DNA from: Taiwanofungus camphoratus
Taxonomy: Eukaryota > Basidiomycota > Agaricomycetes > Polyporales > Taiwanofungaceae
Length of the DNA stretch: 64,000 nt
Direction: 5' to 3'
NCBI GenBank assembly: GCA_003999685.1
Contig: CP021225.1
Span: 1,116,001-1,180,000 of the forward strand
In this document: one piece after another, positions 22,143-34,343 of the stretch
How positions within the stretch are numbered: position 1 is the stretch's first letter
How the letters are laid out: every line of letters starts with the position of its first letter
Notes under the pieces: model-generated
Databases searched by the model: none
The model's input: only the letters and a program-made list of their open reading frames with translations
Told to the model about the DNA's origin: nothing
Program-made: the position numbers and the translations under genes

Positions 22143-22298
22143 CAGTTCGTGCGGTGCTTTCCCGAGGGTCAAGAACACGAAATCGTTGCCACGAGATGGC
22201 TTCTGCAATGGTAATTGACCGTATGGAATCGTAGAAGCGGCGGAGCTGTGTTCAATTCCGCTCCATAAAGCAGAGCTCTGATCAAGGACACACCGCAC

Positions 22299-23618
22299 CG
22301 TTCAAGGTACAAAAAAGTCGACTCTACTCACATTCCAGGCTGCAGTTCCGCAGCGAATTTTTGACGAGTAAGAAAACAATGACTGGAGAACACTTGACAC
22401 CATGAACAGGGGGAGTTCATTGCTGTGGATTGATGATCCCATCAGAAGTATCCTGGATGGAATCTTGGGAAAATAGCTCGGTCGCTGAGTGTAAGGCCTA
22501 GCTGTTCACGACATACATACTGTAGAACGGCCTGACGGAGCAATGCAAGCACTGTGTCGGGTGCTACGGCAACGTATCATCGAGGACGTGAGGCAAAAGA
22601 CGGTGTATGGAACCGTGCGAAACAAATGAATCAGCAGCACGATATCTGGATGTCGTTGGAAATTCCTTGGCATTCGTAGAAGCACATGATACATCGCATT
22701 GAGACAGCATTCCCATTTCCAAAGTGTGTGGGTGAGGGGAGGCTATAATTGAGAGGGGAACATCTCGAAACGCCTGCCTATCCTTAAAGTATTTGGAAAG
22801 ACATTCAAGCGCCGGTGATATTCCAGTCTCCATAGGTGGTACGACCAAGTGCCGATTGCTGACTGAAGCAAAGCCGGGAATTGACCAAGATAAAGGATAG
22901 ACGCCCCACACAATGGCCCTGTCAGCCTGAAAGGAACAGGGCCTCTGAAGTTGACAGGCAGAGTAGTAGCTCATCAACTGGCAGGCCCCAAGAAGAGTTC
23001 ATACGGACTTCCAACGATGCGACTAGGGGGCAAGCGACGACGTAGAAGTCCTGAACATTGGCATAGATATATGCCTCGAGACGGAACAAGCAATATCGTA
23101 AGCTGCGCTCCGCTGCCGGTTTGTTCTTCGCGGGAATAGATATGTATAGATCCGCTGACCAAAGGACTTTCTCATGCCACGTCAATAGCCGGAGCAAGTT
23201 TTTGCATCATTCAGCCAAGCTCTAGAGTTATTAGGAATGAATTGAGAGCCTAGCCACGACATCGCGAATGTAAAGTACCCAGAGCGAGCAGGGAAGAGAC
23301 GACTGCTGTGACATTTTGGCGTCGGGTGTGACATGATCCACGTGATTGGCATCAAGGGTGCCGGCAGTGCTCACCAATGCCGTGACTGACCAATCTGAGA
23401 TGGCTATTTGTAAAGACATTCTTATATTGTTCAAGCTTACATACCTATCCGCCCACTGAGGCTTTCTATCTCTAATAGACCACACCTTTCCACGCTGTCG
23501 TCGCCGTCGACGTGTTTACACTGTCCTGGCGTGCATCCAGCATCCCCGCCCGTCGTAGCCCTCATTCTACTCAACAGAAACACCCAAGCTATTCACCCTG
23601 GACGGAGCGCACGCTACC
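22299..23618. other. Region with two short unexplained minus-strand frames
   Basis: Minus-strand frames of about 137 residues (22564-22977) and 91 residues (22922-23197) overlap in different frames. With the longer frame downstream they could be exons of one gene, but I found no family similarity and no compelling splice set. The 3' part is the promoter of the DsbA-like gene. Confidence 0.35.
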
Positions 23619-24630
23619 ATGCAGCGAGTAATCTCGCTCGTCGTCATTTCGGACATGGTGCGTGATGCGTGCCGCTCGATATGTCCATAAATTCACACTC
23701 TTTTCCACCACCTTGCTCACCAGATCTGCCCTTGGTGCTACATTGGGCATAGGGAGATGGAACGTGCCATTGAAGCGGTGAAGGACTTGCCCATTTCGAT
23801 CAAAATCGAACACAGACCGTACCAGCTACAGCCCTCGTTGCCCGAGGAACCACCCCTAGTAAAGAGGGAATGGTACCTCAATAGGTTCGGAAAGGAGAAA
23901 TTTGCTAGTCTGGAGCAGGTGATCACCGCGAGGGCGACACAGATAGGTCTCACGATGTGAGTCATGTTTCATGGAGCCTTCATCACATTGTATCTCTCGT
24001 ATGAAAAACTCCTAGCGTAGCTACAAGATATCTGCTGATCACATGACCACATTTATGTTGTCCAGAAACTACGAGGGCACCATCTCGCAAACAACCCGTG
24101 CACACCGCATCAATCTGAAGGCATGGAAAATAGGGGGGCAGGCTATGCAAGAAGCCTTCATTAAGGCTTGTCACAAAGCTTACTTTGAAGACGCCAAGAA
24201 TATCGGTGATTTTGAGATACTCGGCGAGCTCGCGCAGGCATGTGGCGTGATGTCAAAAGAAGAGGTAGGCCACTTTGCATTTGTTTAATGAAGCTCAGTG
24301 AGGTTACACGACTGAGGCGACTTATAACCCTCCCTGCAGACTGTCAAGTTCCTAGAATCTGACGAGTGCAAGGAGGAAGTGACTAACATGATGGCCGAGG
24401 CGCGCAAAAAGGGCGTTACCGGCGTTCCGTTCACCATTATCGACGGCAGATGGGCGGTTATCGGCGGGCAGACTGCCGATGTATACACCCAGGCTAGTAT
24501 CATATAACTCACGACGCCTTTGCGGACCTGCTAATTTTGTCTTTTCGTGTAGATTTTCAAGAAGCTCGCGCAGTCTGAGAAAGTGATGCCTCTGTCTAGT
24601 GTTCCCGATGGCCCTGCATGCTTAGCTTAG
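23619..24630 (+). CDS. DsbA/FrnE-family thioredoxin-like oxidoreductase
   Basis: DsbA-family protein of the FrnE/2-hydroxychromene-2-carboxylate isomerase-like group. The first exon encodes MQRVISLVVISDM and is spliced to ICPWCYIG, which carries the CxxC-type active site at about residues 15-18. Later exons give RPYQLQP, a helical insertion with TTRAHRINLKAW, and KKGVTGVPFTIIDGRWAVIGGQ, where the cis-proline loop (TGVP) and last strand are seen. At about 230 residues it matches the family length. There is no signal peptide, so a cytosolic redox or glutathione-linked role is likely. The substrate is unknown. The start is the first ATG, upstream of the CxxC exon. Confidence 0.9.
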
Positions 24631-25103
24631 TTTTTCGCAGGCACCTTGACGCACCCCTGCTGACCCGCGTCCCCGCTACCCCGGGAGTAGACAGTATTGA
24701 AACGTTCCAGGATCCGGCATAACTGTGATATTAGGATTATCCCATGTTGTAGTACTATTCTTTTCCCCACTTACTGATGACTCATTCTCCACATCCTGCG
24801 TGACTTTGTCTTCCTTATCAGAATGCCATTTACCTGTTATACTGCGCCGCCGCACCATTCGATGCGCCTGCGGGTGGAGGTGTGGAGACTGACGTCAGCT
24901 TAGAATAATCCCATTATGATCGAGCCTGTCAGTAAACCGCATGTAATACCCCCACGCCAGGGTTTTAGTCTGATGTATCCGCACTCTTGAGTTCGTGTGC
25001 CATCCCTCTAGTCTCCCTTCATTTATTTCCTCTGGTCTATATCCTCGTAGTCATTCATTGCACCCAGTCTCAACGCCCGTCACGACTTGTCAAGATCCCG
25101 CAA
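24631..25103 (+). other. Intergenic region upstream of the Sfk1-like gene
   Basis: Contains the 3' flank of the DsbA-like gene and a promoter region. The frame of the next gene is open upstream of its ATG to about 24987 but has no earlier ATG. Nothing else is seen. Confidence 0.4.
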
Positions 25104-26260
25104 ATGCCAAAATTCGTTTATCAACATAATTATTGGTTCTACGCTTGGATACCTCTCTTTGGAGCGTTTATTTGGTCTGGTTCGTATCACGTCGAAGGAC
25201 AAATTTTGAAAGTACTGACCGTTCAACAACGTTTAGGCACACTCTGGGCAATGCTGATAACATGGCTGGCGACCGGTCGGCCCAAATATGTCACCCAGCA
25301 AGGGAGTATAGCGTACATTTCGGATATTGGAGCCGGCTACCTCAAGCCATTGTTTATCGTATGCTGCTGCATTACTGGCGCCTCGTTCTTCCTATCACTC
25401 GTCGCAGAACGATGGCTCAGACATTCCGGGCGGTAAGTCATTGGACGTCTAGGAGAAAAGCTCGGCCTTTTGATCATTCGGTCTTTGAAGCTTGCTGCCA
25501 AACATGCGCCACAGGGAACGAGTGTTTGCCGCGCTCGCTATCCTGGGGTCTTTTATTGGTGGTGCGGGGCTCATCCTATTATCCATATTTGATACCGGGA
25601 GACATCCGAGTCTGCATCGTGTATTTCTCCTGGTTTTCATTGTGGGCGTAGGCCTCAGCGCCATCTTCAGTGTAATCGAGGTTCATTCATTTCTTTTTCG
25701 GAACGCGGGTACGGACTGACTCGTCCTGTCTGGGAATGCGTCTAGTATCGCTGGATAAGTCACGATTTTGTCGAGATTCGTAAATTGAAAATCGCCTACA
25801 TCGTCAAGGGCATCATCGCGAGCACCCTCATTATCCTCGCCATCGTCTTCGCAATCACCTTGTACACAACAGCCAATGTCGGAGGTGCGCTCATACCCTT
25901 CATGTTTTGTGCCCTTGCTGACATGAACGTATTTGTTTTGCAGCTGTGATCGAATGGATCATCGCATTCGGGTACACCTTCTATGTGCTCACATACTTTT
26001 TCGACTTGCGCATGTCTAAGGGCGTCCAGAGCGGCGAGCTATCCAGAAAGCGGTTGCTCGAGATGCAGCAGAGCGACGGAAGCGGAGCCGCAATAAGGCA
26101 GGCAAATACAGCTGGAAGTGGCTATCCAGCGACCTACGGAGGTAACACAAGTAACGGCTACCCAACAAGCGGGCGCAACGTAGGCAACGGGGACGCGGGC
26201 AGGCCAGGACACCCCGCGAACGGTCGGGGAGTAAATCAACCGTACAACGGGGTCGTATAG
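25104..26260 (+). CDS. Frag1/DRAM/Sfk1 family membrane protein
   Basis: Polytopic membrane protein of the Frag1/DRAM/Sfk1 family. In yeast, Sfk1 supports PI4-kinase signalling and lipid asymmetry at the plasma membrane. The N-terminus (MPKFVYQHNYWFYAWIPLFGAF) opens the first membrane segment. Exons then encode about five more hydrophobic stretches, including LKPLFIVCCCITGASFFLSL, VFAALAILGSFIGGAGLILL, VFLLVFIVGVGLSAIFSVIE and IVKGIIASTLIILAIVFAIT, and YTFYVLTYFFDLRMS near the end. The cytosolic tail is Gly/Asn/Ser-rich and low in complexity. Introns are short. The ATG at 25104 is chosen because it precedes the conserved first helix. Confidence 0.85.
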
Positions 26261-27164
26261 GACGAATATGATGGGATGATGTAACGATACGTACGATTGG
26301 GATTTTCGATGAACTTACATTGCACACTGCATCGTACATTGTTGTGTTTGTGTTTGTGTTTCGACTCGGAGTAGATAGATGATGGACAGAAAATTATCAT
26401 AATAATAATGGTTTTGACTTACAAACCGATTGACTTGATGAGTGAGCTGGACCTCTTTGGCAAAAATGCCTACGACATGTCTTATTCCTGAGCTAGATCG
26501 AGTGAAGGGAATGTCGACTGCAGAAAGAGGTACACGGTTGGACACGATCGATAAGAGCCTTGGACCATAGAGGAACTAGTGTATAGCACAGCACTTGAGG
26601 ACAACATATACCAACTTGAAGAGAAACTTTGCTTGTCATAGCTAGGATTAGTCTGGGTCTGGTGGATTGCCTCACGCGCAATGCGATAGGTGGTGTCGGA
26701 GACGTCTGATCGGGACAGTTGCAACTTACCCGGAGAAATGCTGACTAATATGTTTTCGCCAAACCGCAATATATTAGCAACGTACACGATTCATTCGTCC
26801 AGAGCATCCTAGCGACTTAGTATTTACTGACGAATGACCGCCTCGTACATTCATCATTGACGTTGTTACAGACTTATAGCTCTTTGTGACAATAACATTG
26901 AATCTCCTAGTGGTTACTTATATAATCCTGGTAATATCTCAATAAGCGGGACAACTCATGGCATCATTGGCATACTATGTGAAACAACATTTGCTTTAAG
27001 TAAAATTCGAACGAACACTGCCCCATTACACAAATATTCAATGACTATGAACTGTCCGCCAAAGTCAGCCCGTCGTTTAGCCAGAAATCGTGACACGTCC
27101 TTGGTGCATAGCTAAACCTATCAGCATCCAAGTCAAGGGCGCGAAATGGGAAGACCTACCAAAG
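26261..27164. other. Intergenic region between convergent genes
   Basis: About 900 bases of 3' flanks. A short microsatellite of tgtttg units lies near 26343-26360. Minus-strand frames near 26480-26790 look random. Confidence 0.4.
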
Positions 27165-27714
27165 TTACAACCCGCAAACGGATGCGTCAACCTGGGTGGC
27201 CGTTGCGTAAACGAACCCCGCAGCCTCTCCTTGGCCATCAGAAAGCTTCTGCAACGCTTCCAACGAAATATCAAAGGTATACGACGTGTCGATTGCCAAT
27301 ATGTTGATACTGGTTCCGTTGTAAGACAACTCCCAGCATGTGCCACAACCCGTGGAATTCCAACCTTTGGAGAATGTATGAATTATGAGAAGCAAATTTC
27401 GTGATGTAAATTATTTCTACTAACCAGTGACTGCAAAAGCTCCTCCGATATAAGGGAAGTCGGGAAGGGAGTCCAAGGTGGTGTAACCTGTTCTCAAATC
27501 AGTAAACATTGTATCCGAGATCCTTGTATATATATATAAACGCTTGCCTACCTTTGGTGAGGAGTCCGTTCTCGCCATTGGAGCACGCAACGGTCGAGAG
27601 GGAGTTGGACCCGTCATCGTAGTATTGGTTATAGGTCACCTTGTAGGTGGTTTGACTGAATACTGCGGGAAGGGAGAAAATAGTGGCGAGGATCGCGCTA
27701 GTTGTGAACTTCAT
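27165..27714 (-). CDS. Cerato-platanin family secreted protein (copy C)
   Basis: Three exons on the minus strand encode about 140 residues. The signal peptide is MKFTTSAILATIFSLPAVFS. The mature protein shows VTYNQYYDDGSNSLSTVACS, NGENGLLTKGYTTLDSL, FPYIGGAFAVTG, CGTCWELSYNGTSINILAID and VDASVCGL. All four family cysteines are present and the length is normal. Intron positions match copy A exactly. It is therefore a paralogue of the loci at 11831 and 13722 and probably shares their secreted, surface-active role. The ATG lies 105 bases from a TATAAA box. Confidence 0.94.
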
Positions 27715-29170
27715 ATTGCTGCTAGTCGAAAGTCTGTTTCCTAGTGGTGACCGCTAAGTTCTTTTGGCTACGAGTGCAAAGAACTGCAAGGATGTGACTC
27801 GCACCAGCTCTCCTTTATACCAACAAGATTGCAGACGGGCGTTGGCTTGTGGTCACTGGAGGCATCCAACTCTCATAAGGGCTTCCGAGGCCGGACAGGC
27901 ACTGATCACATAGTCAATTCAGCTGGCCGGCCTGCTGACCTCGATCAATTGCGGTATATAGGTAGCTCTGAAGCAACAGCGGTCGTTGTGCCCGACATTG
28001 TTGTAGGCGCGGAATGCGTCGTGGACATTCTGTCAAAAAGCTCGCGCCTAGGGACCTGAAACGCGTTCACAGCGCTGGAGAGTTACCAGCCCTCTGGAGG
28101 TGAGTATAGCCTCTTGAGACAAATATCGTCCGTACATCTGGCGAGAACTGCCGCAAGAGAGGCTAGTCCTCCCGATGAGCATTGGAGACAAATGTATGCA
28201 GCGCTTTCCTGCATATTGGATGAACGTGCCGACAAGAGACGCTCACCATGCGCAGTGGTGGCCCAGAGCTAGTGTTAAGCCGATGTCTATCAGTGACTGG
28301 TTCCTTGACCATTGGTCCATTCATGTATAAATGGCATGAACGCCTCGGCAAGTAGTGACTGACATGTATTTGAAGGTAAAAGATCTAGCTGGTAGTTTGT
28401 TGAGGACGCTCTGAGACGTAACAGGATTCACCGTCGTTTGCAATGCACTCACGAAAGCACATCCTCTCTCAAGTCCAAAGCTGTCCTTCTTAAATGAGCG
28501 CGAGCCAAGATATCGTAAGGGATGGGAATTGGATCGAGCTGTTCTCCGATACCGAAGTCGGAGTAAAATTGCCAATGGAATTAATTTCCTGCAAGTTCCT
28601 GCCCAAATCACGGAAGCAAGCTAGATCACATGGCTTGTAATAAAGTAAGTATATTGTTATGAAACATTTGCCGCTTCTCACGATAATAGACGTCGTCTAA
28701 TGAGCATTAGACGCTTCAACGCTGTTTAGAGGTTAGGACAAAACTTCTCCAGAGTGATCTTTGAATTGCAGTCACGCATCGGTCATAGTGTGGCTTGAAG
28801 AACAAGTGATACCACATTACAGCGCGCATTCAGGGTTTTCAGACACATCCAGCTGACGGGAGCCTGTCCTGACGGTGTCGGTGTTTCTGGAGTCATGCCA
28901 GTGGGCGAAACCACATAACTTTTCGCAATTGCCAACGATGATTGCAGGCAAGTCGGTGAAATACCGATCCAGTGACCGCTATTTGGAAGGGACTTTGTAT
29001 GTACTTACGAACGGAAAGGTTTTAAGCTTGCCATCGATGTTGACAGTCACCGGAAAACAAGTGAGCTCATTGCAACACGTGGTACTTGATGATCGGGATT
29101 CGAGCGTGAAATGACTAGTAGGCAGTGACTTGAAGTCTGCGACCTTCATACAGCTGCTACCGCTGGCAAT
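27715..29170. other. Intergenic region between divergent genes
   Basis: About 1.45 kb. It holds the promoters of cerato-platanin C (minus) and Vps51 (plus). Open frames under 100 codons resemble nothing known. No repeats were found by eye. Confidence 0.4.
27814..27819 (-). promoter_or_regulatory. TATA box of cerato-platanin C
   Basis: On the minus strand the sequence reads TATAAA, 105 bases upstream of the ATG, the same arrangement as in copy A. Confidence 0.65.
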
Positions 29171-29952
29171 ATGTCTCTACCCCGTACAAGTCCACCATCC
29201 ACACCCGCTAGGTCGCGTACTCCCATTCCCCGTCCGCCGGCGTCGCCACTTCGTCCAATGTCTCCGTCATCTGTGCGCTCTACATCAAATCCGACTGCTA
29301 CCAATATGTCACGGAGAACGTCGAACCCACCATCACATGGTTCCTCGTTGCCGTCTACGCCTCCGCCCGGAGAGCGACAGAAGGCTCGTGCGAGGGATTT
29401 GTTGAGGAAGCATTATGGCTTGGGGGTAGGGCCGCCGCCGCCGTTGCCCGGCAAGATAGCTGATCCAATGGACCTAGGTGCGTTGCGTAGCGTGCTACGG
29501 TCACCCTCTCTGTGTCCCTGACCATACATCAACATTTCTTGGTCAACAGACTCAACCGCTTTTGATGCTAAGGTTTACTACGAGCAGCTAATCACCACTT
29601 CTTCGCTTCCAACGCTACTCAAGCGGGAGAACGAGCTTCTCACAGGCATGTTCCATCAACGGCATCCGGTCTAGAAACAAATTGAGGTATGCATAACGCA
29701 GAAATACGCCAGCTGGATAGCGAGCGTCAATCGCTCGTCTACAACCATCATCATGAGCTGATAGCCGCTAGTGACACTATTGCCGCGGTGCGTTTTTGCA
29801 ACCTCACAGCCCAGGGAAGTGCTAATGCATCGTGTTGTATGCAGATGAAATCGAGAGCAGAGAACCTCGACGCTGACTTGGAATTGCTGAGAGGTGCATT
29901 CTCAGAGATCTCCCGTCTGACGGCAGAGATCAATATTGGCTTCGAGCGCTAA
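29171..29952 (+). CDS. VPS51: Vps51/Vps67, GARP tethering complex subunit
   Basis: Subunit of the GARP complex, which tethers endosome-derived vesicles at the trans-Golgi. The first exon encodes a Pro/Ser/Arg-rich disordered N-terminus of about 80 residues and then RKHYGLG and PPPPLPGKIADPMDL. The following exons give the conserved Vps51 helical core: DSTAFDAKVYYEQLITTSSL, LLKRENELL, EIRQLDSERQSLVYNHHHEL, and MKSRAENLDADLELL followed by FSEISRLTAEI. At roughly 200 residues it is short like yeast Vps51, without the long animal C-terminus. The ATG at 29171 is the first in frame. Confidence 0.9.
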
Positions 29953-30341
29953 AGTAGCTTGAAATTTCACAACAAAATCCTCCAAATCATGACTCGTAAA
30001 GCCGCCAGCTGGTCTGATTTGTGTGCACTCACTGACGTCTGCAATTGCCATAGTTTTCCTTCGTCTATTCAGTTGACATCGTGTTGAGTCCGTGGAATCT
30101 CTTAGAAACCACCGACACAATTGAATGACGATGATATCCTGCTGCAGAACCAATAGTCGCAGGATGCGAGTGAGGGTTCCTGCCATCACCAAGTGTGATA
30201 CAAAAGCAGTATTGATGTATCCAGGCCTAAATCGTCTAACGACGGCATCTCACAGCACCTATAATACAAGTAGTTTACAAACGGTAACATGCACATTGTT
30301 GTTCTCTTCTTCGGCCACGCTTGCATCTGGAATATTATTCT
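29953..30341. other. Intergenic region between convergent genes
   Basis: A 390-base segment between the 3' ends of Vps51 and the DUF427 gene. Nothing is recognised in it. Confidence 0.4.
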
Positions 30342-31221
30342 TCAGAAGTGACTGACGGGCCGCTGCTGCTTCACTCCGTCGACCCATACATCGACCTTTT
30401 CGTCATAGAAGGCGGCGAAGCCCTTGATCTCGCCGCATTCTGGCTGAGGTGTGCGATACCACCAAACAATATTCTGTACGACTTCACCCGAGGGCAGCCT
30501 CACGTTGTAGTAGTTCGCGACGCCCTGAACCGTATGAGGTGAGAAAGCTTGCTCTGCGCGAAAAAGGCGTACCTTGTAAGGACACTGAGTAGTTAGGTCG
30601 GATGGTATGAGGAGGTCCATCCTACAATCGGTCTTGGGGATATAGGTCCGCACAGCGAGACTCGTCTCGAAAAGCAGCCGCGGTTTGGTAGTGTTGGCCA
30701 CTTCAACGCCATTAATTTCGACCCGTACGTGACGGGATGATTGAAGCACATCAACTCGCTGCAGAGCGGCAGCTTCATGACATGGGATTCATGACATATA
30801 GAATGCCAAACCTTGTAGGGATCCTTGGGATGCACAAAGATCTGTTCATCCTCTTCAAACCAGGCATCCATGGCTCCAAACTCAATGTTGATCAAGTCGG
30901 AGAGTTCGCCTTCGGTGTACTTAGTCACAGCTCCCTCGGCTTTCTTGCCCCCCACCACTACATCATACCGCTCATTCTGAGGGGACTTCGATACTTGTAC
31001 CAGATATTTGGCAAGTATGTCCGCAGAGTCGAAGCAGTAGGATGGGTAGTAGGGCTTCAGCCATCTGATCACCACGAAATGATCCAGGCATCGTTCTACC
31101 ACTATCATTACACTCACACGAGTTTTGCTTGCCTGGTATCAACGATGTATTCGCCTCCGAATAAAATACGAATGCGTTTGGGCGTAGACTCGATATACGG
31201 CTTTGTGAAGGGCGGCGCCAT
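30342..31221 (-). CDS. DUF427 domain protein
   Basis: Protein of the DUF427 family, small beta-barrel-like domains of unknown biochemical function, common in bacteria and fungi. From the ATG at 31221 exon 1 gives MAPPFTKPYIESTPKRIRIL, FGGEYIVDTRQAKLV, and is spliced to WLKPYYPSYCFDSADI. A second copy of the pattern follows: RVEINGVEVANTTKPRLLFE with YIPKTDCRMDLL, then YYNVRLPSGEVVQNIVWWY and EIKGFAAFYDEKVDVWVDG. The W-Y-P/E-C-x-x-I-K-G-x-x-x-F-Y-x-E-K-V block is the family hallmark. There is no signal peptide. It is convergent with Vps51. Confidence 0.88.
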
Positions 31222-31413
31222 GATGGTCAATGTGATCAGGATACGTATTACAGTATGTCACGTTACACAATAAGAGTACGGCCGCGCTCACGTGATGTGT
31301 GTACAACACGCGCTCACGACCGCTCTAACACCCATCACCGACCCTTGAGCCACTGAAGTCCTATTGCACAACTAATCTCTTTTTCATACCGTTTAATTAC
31401 CCGAACTTTCACA

Positions 31414-34048
31414 ATGTCAAGAGCAGATGACTCGGAGATTATCCAAGACAGCGAAGACGAAGATTCTCTACTGCTCGATTCACCCAACAACGCCGCAGAG
31501 ACGAGCATCACAAGTATATCCTCTGACAACTTTAGAAGTGAGAAAGATGCTCGCTCAGGTGAGGTGTGAATGCAACGCCTTCCCATAAAAAATACTGAAC
31601 TATTCTATCTTCCCACCGGTTGTTATCTGCAGGTTCATCAATACAGACAGCTAACTTCACAAATCAATCGCAAGTCAGCGGTGACACTAAGGAAATATCG
31701 TCATTCACGAATATTGCTAGCACCATTCCTTCTATCATAGCTGGGGCAAGCTCATCTTCGAAGCCGGCGTGCAAACCTCGTCCCCGACCACGGCCAGCAT
31801 ACAAAGGCGCTGCGGCTAGAAACGGTGCTCCAAATGATTCCTCTTCAAACAAGGCACCATCTTCGATTGAAGTATCAACAATAAGCGCTGACGTGGTGTC
31901 ACTTTCCAACATACGGACCACAGGGTCGTCGAAACCTGGACCTCCACTTCGTTCAGCATCCAAGGGACTTCCTATAACTGAGGGCCAGACGTCTACGTAT
32001 TCTGCACCCGATGACCTGGGAATCACAGTATCGTCAGTATCCAGCGGTTCGAAAGGAAAGACTAAGTCAGCGGTCGACGGAGATGCGTTCGAGTCGTACT
32101 CCCAAGACATCGCCGAGCGTGCCAAGCTTCGTGCACGCACTTTATCAGCCAAATCGAAAGAAAAGCAGCAATTTCTTGCGGGAAATGACGATGTAATCGA
32201 CATCTCTTCTGGTGATGACGAGCTCGCTTTGCTTCCGCCTGTCAAATTGACCATGCGGATGCCCCCAAGGCCGCCACAGTCCAAGAAATGCGCGAAGACA
32301 GCACATACATTGACAGATGGTTCGGCTTCGGGAAAAGAGTCTGTTCCTGTTGCTACCTCCGACCTCACTCTCGACCTCAGCTCACAGTTACCACCTTCTG
32401 ATCCTCCTTCAACGATGGCGCCATCCAGCCCGAAGCCAGCTGATATTGTCCCAGTGAGTAATACGGACCTATCGCCACTCTCTTCCCCTTTACCAGCTGC
32501 TCCACGCAAGCGGAAGAGGAATGCGCCCGTTCTTGAGCTCGGTGAATGGGACAAGGGCATTGGCGCTGAGTTTGAGATGCCGAATGCTCAGGAGAACGGA
32601 CAATTAATGTTGCCACCTCCACCAGTTTTTGCGGCCTCATCCTCGTCAGCAGTAGCGTCGCCATCGAAGGCAGGGTTGGTTGAACAGCCGGGTGAGGAGA
32701 AGGCTAGGGGAAAGAAGGGAAGGAGTAACGTTGACGAGAAGGATGACGACGACGAATGGGCTGGCGAGCCACCATCAAAGTCCAAGGCAAGGCCGCGAAA
32801 GAAGGCCAGGGTAGACGATGACGAGGCAGAGTGGGAGGGTGATGTCCCAGTGAAGGCGACGCGCAAACCTCGGAGGAAGGGCCGAGGCGAGCGTGAGGAC
32901 GATGAAGACTGGACGGGCGATGCACCGTCGAAGGCCAAACCGAAGGCGCCGCCCAGGAAGCGAGGCAAAAAGAACAAAGTGGAGCAGAAGCAAGTAGAAG
33001 TTGTGATTGACGCACCAAAGGCCGGGAAAGGCCCCAAGGATCAGGCCAAGACAAAGGCTCCGACAAGTAGGGAGTCTGCGGCGGACTTTGACGGAGAAGA
33101 CTACAGCATGCTAATGCCCCCTCCTCAAGTCCTTCCATCTGACGTGCCGCACGGACCTGAACTCGCTGATATTGAGGTTCCGTCTGCGGAACCCGACTCT
33201 GAGCATACGGGGAACACAAGGGCTGTGGGTGCGAAGAAGGGAGGGGGAAGCCCTGCTTCTTTTGTTGGTCCAGAGCCGCAGCTGCTTAAGAAAGTCTCGC
33301 CCTCCAATGGCACCAGGGATGCCACCGATGGAAACTCGGCAGTCGCTGCCACAAAGAATAAGGGCAAAAAGCGGACAGTCATCTTATCGGATGATGAAGA
33401 CGAAGGAGAGGGTGCCTCAAGCCATGGGTCTCCTCCGAAGAGGAGAAAGGGCCGGAAGTCCGCCCCTGCCGTTCTTAGTCGTGACGACAGACAAAGCAAT
33501 GAAGAGGACGGTCCGTCTGATGCAATCAAGGTAGAGTCCACCGTTGATTTCGTCCGTGCCCTGACAGCTGATCGTAGGCGTTGCAGGAAAACGTGGAACC
33601 CAAATTCGCCAATTCCTCGGCTACATCAGCAGCCTTCAGGCCTCCTGTACCTTCTTCCAGTGCCTCAACGACATCCAAGTTCTCAACCTCATCTCGCTCC
33701 TACTCCGCGAAGTCGGGGAAGGGAACACCTATGTCTGAGTTGCTTCGAAAAGTCAACTCATTGCCTGGTTCACCCTTCGCGTCTCCGCGTCCGACCTATT
33801 CCCCGTACACGAAGTCCTCAAAGAGTATGCTTAGGCGCATAGCCCCTCTACATCCGAATCGTCGTACGCCGCCTCCGCCTCTACCTCGCCCTCCTCCACC
33901 AAAAAAGAGCAAGAAGCAGCTCGAACTGGAGGAGAGGTGGGAGATGGAACTGGAAGAGAGTGTGGAGGGATGGTATTGCCTGCCCGAAGAAGAGAGGGCG
34001 GCGCTTCGGAGAGCGAAGAGGGACATGGAGATGGGATTCGAAGATTAG
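31414..34048 (+). CDS. Large disordered, charged protein, probably nuclear
   Basis: About 840 residues in three exons (31414-~31559, from ~31632 to 33530, and 33578-34048). The family is not recognised. The N-terminus is acidic (DSEIIQDSEDEDSLLLDS), followed by Ser/Pro-rich sequence. Around residues 400-490 there are three imperfect repeats of acidic residues, W-x-G-x-x-P-[SV]-K, then a basic PRKK/PRRK/PRKR cluster. These basic clusters could bind nucleic acid and act as nuclear localisation signals. The C-terminus has proline runs and then a helical KKSKKQLELEERWEMELEES and GWYCLPEEERAALRRAKRD, likely the conserved core. A chromatin or transcription role is only an inference. Confidence 0.8.
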
Positions 34049-34343
34049 CTGGCGTCTCGCATTGTTATATTGTATTGATACCCGATTGGAACTGTTACTG
34101 TATACCGTAATTCTCCTTTGTAGCTATAACCTTTACAGTGCTCATCGTTCAAATGTTCACATCTGACAACAGCGCTAAGTACGAGCCCGATGGATCTATA
34201 CATATCTGGTTCCGGAGGTTCACAGCCGTTGTGTCCGTGCGCCACGACCAGTTTCAGATGCATTCTGCGTGACTGCGCACTGGTGTCCGAGTAGACTCGC
34301 TGTCGACTACATTTGCAAGTTTGCCTGAGTATTCCTGGGATCT

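Noticed and set aside
28321-28681. Small minus-strand frames between cerato-platanin C and Vps51
   Set aside because: Under 100 codons, overlapping in different frames, with no family similarity.
32377-33541. Minus-strand Ser/Leu-rich frames opposite the disordered nuclear protein
   Set aside because: Same cause: mirror images of a Lys/Glu/Pro-rich coding exon, with no domain or splice support.
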